The notes beneath the pieces are model-generated. The model did no database searches. It had not been told where the DNA came from and worked only from the letters and a program-made list of their open reading frames with translations. The position numbers were made by a program, and so were the translations under genes. This document shows, one piece after another, positions 56,179 to 64,000 of a stretch of DNA of 64,000 nucleotides (positions are counted from its first letter, which is position 1; each line of letters starts with the position of its first letter). The stretch is from Adiantum capillus-veneris (lineage: Eukaryota; Streptophyta; Polypodiopsida; Polypodiales; Pteridaceae): assembly GCA_014529385.2 (NCBI GenBank), contig CM043962.1, positions 127,169,470-127,233,469 on the forward strand. Direction: 5' to 3'.

Positions 56179-57400
56179 TGATGGAGCAAAAGACACCGTG
56201 TGCATGTACACTCACACACCCAGAAAACTCAACAAAACACAAGAAATTTTCTTAAATTCCACCCCCCACACACCATCACTCAAGAGATCAATGAAAATTC
56301 TGTCCACAATCCCTATTCAAACTCCAAACACCTCGACCTACAAACCCTTGTCGGCCCGTGGACACTACAAGGTGAGTCGAGTTGATCAAGACTCTTGATG
56401 GTGACCCAAATGTATAAGAAAAACATTAAAAACTAAAAAAATCCATCCAAAAAGGTATCTCTCTCTAACCATTGAAAAGATTTCACCAAACTCCACTCTG
56501 CTGGACTCTTTGGGGTAGCCCCAACCCTAATGGCACCGATACAGGGTCACATAGTTTTGCAAAAATACACACCCTCTTCATTCAATTACTCACACAAACA
56601 CATACATGGAAACCTTAGAACTTCAATAGACTCTCTGAAGTGAAAATTTGAAGAGAAAAAGCTCTCATTCACTCCTCCATACACTCGAAAACAGGACAGG
56701 AATGCGACGGAATTGACCACCTGTAGGAACCCTCCTTCCTCCCACACATAGAGAGGTTAAAGTGCTGATATTGGACTTCCAAAGCTCTCCCTCAGACTGA
56801 AACATCAGGGCACCATGAGTGAAATGTCAAATTTCAGCCTTTTCACACCAATCTTGACCATATTTTTGACTTTTTCGGACCCAATTTTGGCTAGTTTTGA
56901 CCTCAGGCAGGCATTTTTTGTGGGAAAAATACCAAACGGACTCCAAAATCCACCAAATTTTGTCATCTTGGTCCTTGAAACCCAAATATAATTTTCACAT
57001 GTTCACATACCATTTTTGACCACTTCTAGGGCGGATCGTACATCGCAACATAGCAGCCGCCGCAAATAGACATTTACTGCATGTGCCAAACTTCTCGAGT
57101 GGGATGAGAGTGCCCACACTTGTTTCTTGAATTATTTACATTCTAAAAATCTCAAACACACTCCTTAGAGACAAAATAATCCACTTGGGACCAAATCTAA
57201 GTCTTTGATACCTTGTCCAGACACGTGCATGTGCTCGACCTTCGGCACACAACATGACTATTTGACATATATACATCGTTGGCCATACTTGAAACCAAAT
57301 ATCACATTAGAGAAAAATCCAACTGCATGTAAAAACCTCTTTATATACAGATTTCCAGGCATATAACCACTACTATGTACATACCAAAATTGGTTTATCA
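56179..57400 (-). repeat. Non-autonomous Gypsy LTR 1 (1222 bp)
   Basis: On the plus strand runs from TGATGGAGCAAAAGACACC to GGTTTATCA. It has a primer site on one side (below 56179) and a polypurine tract on the other (57401-57425), so it is shared by two internal regions. Matches LTR 2 and LTR 3 along its length. Confidence 0.88.
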
Positions 57401-57425
57401 TCATTGCCCAACCCCTAGTTGAGCA
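57401..57425 (-). other. Polypurine tract of non-autonomous Gypsy
   Basis: The minus strand reads AACTAGGGGTTGGGCAATGA and then the LTR start TGATAAACC. Confidence 0.6.
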
Positions 57426-57454
57426 TTTATGCTCAACACTCACATCAAACAATG

Positions 57455-58880
57455 ACATAAAGCTACAAAAGTGACCCCAAAGTTCCTCGTGGATCATATG
57501 GAAACTTTTCCTCTTGCATAGCACCACCTAAGTACCCACATGTGTAATCTACATCAAAGGGGAGAGCATCTATTTGCTGGCCATTGTACGTAGTGCCACC
57601 GCCCACCTAGATCCCGAGCACGATAAGTAACTTCTACATTGTTGCCACCTGCAATCTCATACCATACTTTGTTCCAACCACCTAAACCCACAAATACCTC
57701 AAAATGCATCTCATAACTATAGCCCATTCAATTGACAACCATAAATCTCACATTATCTTCATGATGCATCAATTGCTCTTCATTCCCTACGTAAGATAGA
57801 GCATCACTCCAACCACTTACAACTCCATTCCAAAATTGAAAAGGCACCTTAGAGACACTATTAGTAGCACCTTTTTCTTTTGTATAAGGTATCTGCCACA
57901 TGAAAAGCTGGTAACATGCATACAAAGCCACAATCAACCTCCTCATCAAGAAAATCTGTACCAAGACTTATTAACTGGCAATCACGATATGGCCCAACCA
58001 TACACTGAAGCATGTGAAATGCATCCATAATATCACCATGCAAGAAAAAGATCACCTTAACATCCTTCGTCATCACATAGTGAGCAACCATAGGGTACGT
58101 ATCATTTCCAACCTCCCTTGGAGATGGCACTAGCATCAAATCCTTGCACACGTAGAACCCACTTTTTTCACCCTCATGACCCAATACCTCTTCATCACAA
58201 CCACTAGAAGGTTGTCCAACCCCTAGCTCTAGTAAAGCACATGTACCCAAGGTCACATTAAACATTATAGCATCACTCTCTCCTACATCATCTTCATTTG
58301 ATGTGGAAACTCCATGACATATCCTATCATATCATCTTCATTACAAGCATACATGTATTGGTGTTGCAAAGATCCTTTCCAAAACATTTGTTGCTCTTTG
58401 TGTAAGGATATCATATCCTTCATAGGATCTTGCCACTCCATATCATCATCGAATACATCACCGCACCAACTCTCACTAGCATGAGATGTGTCACCATCAT
58501 AGGTCACCTCATCTTCATCAATTTTCACTCTCATCATCTTCGACTTCTATGCTAGTGCTGAAACTCTTGCATTCATCGATTGCGTCCTTGCCATTTTTCA
58601 CCAAAGGCATTTGTACGGTTTCCACAACTACTTTACATGCTTCATTTGCACTTGCTCAAAGCAAATGGTCATTTGAAAATGTACCCAAACTGCTATCCTT
58701 ACCAACATGAGCATCTTTGATTGCAACTTTGTGCACATAAAGGTCATCCACATTATCCATACTAGGTATTGACAAAGGGAACTTCATGCCTATATCAATG
58801 CACATCTTTCTCTCTTTTTGTAACCCTATCTTCAATGCTTCACACATGGATTTGAGCTCTTTCTCTTGCACTTTCATCTT
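57455..58880 (-). pseudogene. Unrecognised coding-like region in place of pol
   Basis: Minus-strand frames run almost end to end from gag to the polypurine tract: 58656-58877 (MKVQEKELKSMCEALKIGL, a coiled-coil-like start), an acidic stretch, 57861-58265 (VGNDTYPMVAHYVMTKDVKV, DIMDAFHMLQCMVGPY), then after a frameshift PFQFWNGVVSGWSDALSYVG and NVRFMVVN. After one stop comes GYSYEMHFEVFVGLGGWNKV, EIAGGNNVEVTYRARDLGG and RWHYVQWPANRCS. About 450 codons in total with roughly three frameshifts and a few stops. No RT, RNase H, integrase or protease motif. I do not recognise it; a captured host gene or an undescribed accessory protein are the two options. Confidence 0.6.
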
Positions 58881-58912
58881 AAGGACCGCGGCTGCAACAA
58901 GTTCGTGAATAC

Positions 58913-59356
58913 CTATACTCTTTGGCTATTTGTAAATGCAGTATAGAATTCCTCTTTACACATGGCTTCCGCATGTAGAAGATTTCCAACTCTCCAAGCA
59001 TCATCAAATCTTGACCAAAAATTTGCAACAGACTCATGCTTTTGCATAAATAAACTAGTGACATATTTCCATGCATCTTTGTGAGGAATCACCTTCTTGA
59101 ACTGCTTCAAAAAGCATCTCTTAAGCATGTCCCAATTTCCCTTCTCATCTTGTGACAAGCCCTCATACCAATCTCTTGCATTACCTCTAACCAATATATT
59201 GACACTTGCAAGATTTTGCACCTCACTCGGAATTGCATAGCATAAACATGTCAAATCAAACTCATAAGATGTAAGCCAATCGTCTACATTCTCGCAACCT
59301 GTGAAAATTGATGGTTGGAATGGCAAGACCATCTTGAAACTCCTGTCAATATCCAA
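58913..59356 (-). CDS. Gag of non-autonomous Gypsy
   Basis: An open 147-aa frame starting MDIDRSFKMVLPFQPSIFTG at 59356, 62 bp after the primer site at 59418-59433. It follows the retrotransposon gag (capsid) pattern: VDDWLTSYEFDLTCLCYAI, NARDWYEGLSQDEKGNWDML, KRCFLKQFKKVIP, SLFMQKHESVANFWSRFDDA. No zinc knuckle. It would package the element's RNA with the help of pol enzymes from an autonomous relative. The truncated second gag at 55725-56178 is a close sister. Confidence 0.82.
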   Translation of the reverse strand: MDIDRSFKMVLPFQPSIFTGCENVDDWLTSYEFDLTCLCYAIPSEVQNLASVNILVRGNARDWYEGLSQDEKGNWDMLKRCFLKQFKKVIPHKDAWKYVTSLFMQKHESVANFWSRFDDAWRVGNLLHAEAMCKEEFYTAFTNSQRV

Positions 59357-59417
59357 AATGCAAATACATCACTACTGAAACTCCAAATTCTGAGTCCACA
59401 ACCGGAAATTCTCGCTG

Positions 59418-59433
59418 CCCAACAGGATCGCCA
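59418..59433 (-). other. Primer-binding site of non-autonomous Gypsy
   Basis: The minus strand reads TGGCGATCCTGTTGGG five bases after the LTR end CTCCATCA. Confidence 0.6.
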
Positions 59434-59438
59434 AAGGA

Positions 59439-60892
59439 TGATGGAGCAGAAGACATTGTGCACACGTTCACACACCCAGAAAACTCAATACAACACAAGG
59501 AATTTACTTAAATTCCACCCCACACACCACGGCCACTTAAGAGATCAATGAAAACTCTCCCCGGAATCCCTATTCAAACTCCAAACACCTCGACCTACAA
59601 ACCATTGTCTGCCCGCGGACACTACAAGGTGAGTCGAGTTGATCAACACTTGAAGTCACACTTGATTTGGTGACTCAAATGTACAAGAAAAACATCAAAA
59701 ACTCAAAAAATCCATCCACAAAATGCCTCTCTCAAACCATTGAAAAGATTTCACCAAACTCCACTCTGTTGGACTCTTTGGGGTAGCCCCAACCCTAATG
59801 GCACCGATACAGGGTCACATAGTCTTGTAGAAAGCCGCACCCTCTTCATTGAATTACTCGCACACACACATTCATCGAAACCTCAAAACTACAAAAGGAT
59901 CTCTCGAGTGCAAAGTTGAAGAGAAAAAGCTCTCATTCACTCCTCCACACACTCGAAAACAGTACGCGAATGCAACGGGACTTCACCAGACCACCTGTAG
60001 GAACCCTACTTCCTCCCACACACAGAGAGGTGAAAGTGCTGATATTGGACTTCCAAATTTCTCCCTCAGCCTGAAACATCATGGAACCATGAGTGATGTG
60101 TCAAATTTTAGCATTTTCACACCAATTTTGACCATTTTTTGACTTTTTCGGACCCAATTTTCACTAGTTTTGACCCCAGGCGGGCATTCCCGGGCCAGTC
60201 ACTTTTTAGAATGTGTATGATATCACGTGAGTTAACCGGAGAGGATTATTAAAATGTATAAAAATGTATACATACAGAGGGGGGTGGGGTTTTTTTAAAT
60301 AGACTCACAGTGTAAGTATAGTATGTATATTGGGGTATTATTAATTACCTCTTGAACACACGTGATATAGGGGTCTTTTGATAACTGATTGCCATGGGCG
60401 GGCATTTTTCCCTAGAAAAATATCAAACGGACTCCAAAATTCACCAGATTTTGTAGGCTTGGTCCTTGATAACCAAATATTGTTTCCACATTCTCACATA
60501 CCATTTTTTTGACCACTCCTAAGGCAGATCATACATTGCTACATAGTAGGGACTGCAAATAGACAGTTACTGCATGTGCCAAACTTCCCATGTGGGATGA
60601 GAGTGACCACACTTGTCTCTTGCATTAGATACATTCTAAAAAGCTCAGACACATTCTTTGCAGACAGAAAAATCCACTTGGACCACATCTAAGGCTTTGA
60701 TACCTTGTCTACACATGTGCGTGTGCCTGACCTTCGGCACACAACATGACTATTTGACATATATACATCGTTCGCCATACTTGAAACCAAATATCGCATT
60801 AAAAAAGCTTCCAAATGCATGTAAACACCTCTTTATATACACATTTCCAGGCATATAACCACTACTATGTACATACCAAAAGTGGTTTATCA
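59439..60892 (-). repeat. Non-autonomous Gypsy LTR 2 with MITE
   Basis: Same ends as LTR 1 (plus strand TGATGGAGCA...GTGGTTTATCA). 1454 bp because of a 208-bp MITE plus its 10-bp target duplication; without these about 1236 bp, as in LTR 1. Confidence 0.88.
60189..60396. mobile_element. MITE copy 2, inserted in LTR 2
   Basis: 208 bp between two copies of GGCGGGCATT (60179-60188, 60397-60406). LTR 1 and LTR 3 show the empty site with GGCAGGCATT or GGCGGGCATT once. The left end CCCGGGCCAGTCACTTTTTA aligns with the G-rich terminus of copy 1. Inside, ATATCACGTGAGTT on the left and ATATCACGTGTGTT in the reverse complement of the right form the inverted repeat. No ORF. Confidence 0.85.
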
Positions 60893-61286
60893 ACGTAGAT
60901 GGCACCAAAAACTCTTTTCTCTTGCTCTCTACTTTTGTACTCTCAAGTAATCTTGCTTGGTTACACAAAAACACAAACCTCCAATCCTCCTAATCTAACG
61001 TTGTTATTGCAAATGATAATAGTACCTCTTCAATCTTGTGAGGGCTATTGATGAGATGAATAGTATAGGTGGTTAGGTATCCAATTTACTACTCTTTGAG
61101 GCTCAAATCATGTTGGGTTAACGGTGGCCAAGTGGCTAGCCGGACAACCCACTAACCCATTTAGCCCCTGTTCATATTATCAAATAGAATGAGGGGGTTG
61201 TATTGAGGTCCATACTCTTTGTATGTCTCCTGCTTCTCCATCGCAAGCAAACTAGGATTGTTCATTTTCCATTGAATAGAAGGAGT
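60893..61286. other. Non-coding stretch, no gene seen
   Basis: Unique spacer between LTR 2 and LTR 3; nothing recognisable. Confidence 0.5.
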
Positions 61287-62494
61287 TGATGGAGCAAAAG
61301 ATGCCGTGCACACACTCACACCCAGACATCTTAAACCACACAAGGAATTTACTTAAATTCCAAACAACACACACCACCACTCAGGAGATCAATAAAAATA
61401 CTATCGACAAGCTCAATTCAAACTCCAAACGCCTCGACCTACAAGCCCTTGCCTACCCGCAGACACTACAAGGTGAGTCGAGTTGATCAACACTTGAAAT
61501 TGCACTTGATGGTGATAAAATATACAAGAAAAACCATAAAAAACTAAAAAAACTCCAGCCACAAAAGGATTCCCTCAAACCATTGCAAAAGCTTCACCAA
61601 AATCCACTTTGTTGGACTCCTTGGAGTAGCGCCAACCCTAATGGCACCGATACAGGGTCACATAGTCTTGCAGAAAGCCGCACCTTCTTCCCACAATTCC
61701 TTACACACACACATCCATGGAAACATCATAACTTCCATCGACTCTCCTGAGTGCAAAATTGAAGAGAGAAAGCTCTCATTCACTCCTCCAGACACTCAAA
61801 AACAGGACGCGACCGCAACGGGACTGCACTCGACCACCTGTAGGAACCCTGCTTCCTCCCACACACAGAGAGGTGAAAGTCGTGATATTGTACTCCAAGA
61901 GTTCTCCCTCAGCCTCAACACTCATGGAACCATGAGTTATGTGTCAAATTGAAGCCTTTTCACACCATTTTTTGACTTTTCTAGGTCCAATTTTGGCCCC
62001 CGGCGGGCATTTTTCATGGGAAAAATCCCCAACGAACTCCAAAATTCACCAAATTTTTTATTCTTGATCCTTCATACCCAAATCACTTTCCCACTCCCCA
62101 CATTCTATTTTTGACCACTTCTAGGGCGGTGCACGCATCACCGCAGATCAGGCACTGTAAATAGACAGTTACTGCATGTCCCAAACTCCTCGAGCGGGAT
62201 GAGAGTACCCACACTTTTCTCTTGCATTATTTAAATTCTAGAAAGCTCAAACACATTCCCTAGATCCAAAAGACACCACCTAAAACCATATCTAATGTGC
62301 CGACACCGTGTCTAGGCACGTCGTATGCTCGACTGCTGGCACACAAGCACGAAAATTTACAATGAGCACATGTTGCATTATTTTTAAAACTTGAAACAAA
62401 TTTTCAAAGCTCCCAAATTCATGTGTTTACATCCTTTTGTACATATGACCATGCATATACGCACTAGTTTGTACAAACAAAAAGTTGTTTATCA
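61287..62494 (-). repeat. Solo LTR 3 of non-autonomous Gypsy
   Basis: 1208 bp, same ends (plus strand TGATGGAGCA...TTGTTTATCA) but no primer site or polypurine tract beside it. It abuts a Copia integrase fragment at 62495. The flanking five bases (GGAGT and GCGTG) do not match. Confidence 0.85.
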
Positions 62495-62497
62495 GCG

Positions 62498-62776
62498 TGT
62501 TGAGCCACTAGAGCTTGTAAATAGTGACATATGTGGTTCTATGTCGACCAAGTATCTACAAAGAGCTACTCACTTTGTAGCATATATTAATGACTTTACT
62601 CAGAAGGTGTGGGTTTACCCTTTGAAACATAAGGATGATTCATTCTCTATGTTTCATACATTCCTTACACTTGATGAGAATCGATTAAGCAAAAATCTCA
62701 AAGGCTTGAGTTCTGATAATGGTGGGGAATATGTCTCAAAATACATGGTAGACTTCCGTGCAACAAGAGGGACTTG
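62498..62776 (+). pseudogene. Copia integrase core fragment
   Basis: RVEPLELVNSDICGSMSTKY (first D), THFVAYINDFTQKVWVYPL, MFHTFLTLDENRLSKNLKGL and SSDNGGEYVSKYM (second D). It is cut at 62776 by a G-run that starts a MITE fragment; the third acid and the zinc domain are missing. Confidence 0.82.
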
Positions 62777-62779
62777 CTT

Positions 62780-62890
62780 GGGGGGGGGGGGGGGTCACTA
62801 TGTATAAGTTGTGTATGTCACGTGCATTCAATGACTATTTTTAAAACTCCTTATTTGTGAATTTTTGACATATAAAATACACCCTTTTCC
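62780..62890. mobile_element. MITE copy 3, partial, with 15-G terminus
   Basis: 15 G (62780-62794), then TCACTATGTATAAG and GTCACGTGCATTC, matching the terminus of copy 1 (GGGGGGTGCACTATGGA, then ACGTGAGTTCG). No right terminus before the LTR fragment at 62906. Confidence 0.6.
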
Positions 62891-62905
62891 TTTTCAATCA
62901 TGTAA

Positions 62906-63106
62906 GTTGTGAACACACTTAAGACCGTTGGGGAATTTTTTACCTGACTAGGAGGTTTTTTCCTTGTGCATTGTATATATGCCCATCATTCAAGGGCTAA
63001 CTTATCTTTGCATTGTGCACTAAGCAATACACTCTCTGTTGTGTGCCTTGAGATTCTTCATCTTCTCCAAATTCTGTTTGTTTCCTTGCAACCTGATTCC
63101 AACAAT
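62906..63106 (+). repeat. Copia LTR fragment, same family as 4759 and 19352
   Basis: From GTGAACACACTTAAGACCG through GCATTGTATATATGCCCATC and GCAATACACTCTCT to GATTCCAACA. The first about 30 bp are missing. It is followed by ATGAATGC instead of a primer site, so it is a solo or truncated LTR. Confidence 0.82.
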
Positions 63107-63149
63107 GAATGCACTTGTCCCCTTAACCCTTTACAAGACTAGCTTTAAT

Positions 63150-63790
63150 CCCTTAAAATTATGGATTCTTACATGGACCATAGAAGGTCCATATTTTTTA
63201 TAATGGTCCTCAATAGAAAACTTTTGGCTCAATTTTTGCTTTAAATTGGCAATCTTGTGAGAGTTCTTCCCAACAATAAGCATGTCGTCAACATACAACA
63301 CAAGAAGAATGAGTGGCCCATCACCGAGCTTCTTCGTGCAAAAGCAATGATCATCTTAACTCCTTTTATATCCATAAGAGTATATAAATGTAACAAAATT
63401 TTGAAACCATTCCTTGAATCCTTTCTTCAAGCCATAAAGTGATTTTTTGAGTCTACATGCAAGCTCTTCTCTGCTTGGCTTAACAAGCCCGTTAGGTTGT
63501 AGCATGTACACAGATACCTACTAATCCAAGCACCATGTGCAAAGTAGTCATCTTGACCACAAGTGAGATGATTTTATCAAAATCTATGCATTTCTACTAC
63601 TTGAAACCCTTAGCAGCCAATCTTGCCTTAGGCTTCAAATATCCTAGTGTAAACTTCTTCTTGTAAACCCATTCGCAAGGTAAGAATTTCTTTCCCATAG
63701 GAAAATTGACCAATTTCTAAGTCTCGTTTTTTACAATCAAATCGTATTCTAACTGCATAGCTTTATCTCACTGTATAGCACAGGTGGATG
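63150..63790 (-). pseudogene. Copia reverse transcriptase fragment
   Basis: The minus strand reads AMQLEYDLIVKNET, PMGKKFLPCEWVYKKKFTLG, YLKPKARLAAKGFK, broken frames, then PLILLVLYVDDMLIVGKNSH with the YVDD loop near 63290 and IANLKAKIEPKVF. Several stops. The sequence before 63790 (to the window edge) shows no further domain. A family different from Copia 2 (MLIVGKNSH against LLINAPNEA). Confidence 0.8.
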
Positions 63791-64000
63791 TGAATTGAGC
63801 CTCTACTAGAGCATCTCAAACCCTAACTACTGCTCTCTGCTCTCTCTAGAGAATTGCCAGTGGAAGGCTCATAGGTTGCTTCTTACTCAACCATACTATG
63901 CATGGAATGCCAAGCATGAAACAAAACTACTTACAGACACTCGCATGTCATAACAACCAGCCCAAGACGAGTCCGTAAAATCATGTAAATTTGGCGGCTT
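63791..64000. other. Window-edge stretch, nothing recognised
   Basis: Possibly the linker upstream of the minus-strand Copia RT, but no motif is visible. Confidence 0.4.

Noticed and set aside
61282-62499. Target duplication around solo LTR 3
   Set aside because: Flanking five bases GGAGT and GCGTG do not match.

Overview
The window looks like repeat-dense nuclear DNA from a land plant. Support: plant-type Copia and Tat/Athila-like Gypsy LTR retrotransposons, TATAAATA promoters inside LTRs, a Met-tRNA-type Copia primer site, a primer site of the Tat/Athila kind, many long (GA)n tracts and almost no host genes. A large genome such as a fern, lycophyte or conifer fits, but the species cannot be fixed from the sequence. 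I saw no tRNA, rRNA, CRISPR or bacterial operon structure.

Layout. 1-4985: a minus-strand chimeric Copia element, with a cut-off LTR at the window edge, the 3' half of one Copia family and an open gag-protease-integrase frame of another, PBS and 5' LTR. 4986-7640: non-coding, microsatellites and a duplicated LTR end. 7640-12384: decayed Gypsy A (+). 12385-12840: remnant of a TTAA/CACTAG DNA transposon. 12849-17300: RNase H, integrase and long LTR of Gypsy B (Tat-like). 17300-19350: non-coding and SSRs. 19352-24220: Copia 2 (+), sister of the first Copia. 24221-25960: Gypsy D LTR and gag. 25965-27110: inverted Gypsy A fragment. 27216-28555: the only host-like gene, a broken class 3 lipase. 28556-35865: non-coding DNA with tandem repeats, SSRs, a 24-bp palindrome and probably the LTR of Gypsy C. 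35867-47050: Gypsy C (Tat/Athila type), with a 1.34-kb DNA transposon inside its integrase and a second protease-like domain after the integrase. 47050-49620: non-coding leader with a recurring 24-bp palindrome. 49623-50972: an intact 449-aa ORF. 50973-55700: SSRs, Gypsy and Copia scraps and a MITE. 55725-60892: a tandem LTR-internal-LTR-internal array of a non-autonomous Gypsy that carries gag plus an unknown coding region instead of pol. 60893-64000: more LTRs, MITEs and Copia fragments.

Strongest leads for something undescribed: (1) a perfect or near-perfect 24-bp palindrome (AGACATCCTACG followed by its reverse complement) in seven copies, in two clusters, one in the Gypsy C leader and one just upstream of the intact 449-aa ORF; (2) a TTAA-flanked DNA transposon family with CACTAG termini, whose excision would restore the integrase frame exactly, present twice and both times in a Gypsy integrase; (3) a tandem non-autonomous LTR array with a coding-like region I do not recognise; (4) a small MITE family with G-rich termini and target duplications.

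Most reading frames are dead. In-frame stops are mainly TAG or TGA where a sister copy or the expected codon is CAG or CGA, as expected from decay of methylated cytosine. The 932-aa Copia frame and the 449-aa ORF are exceptions.
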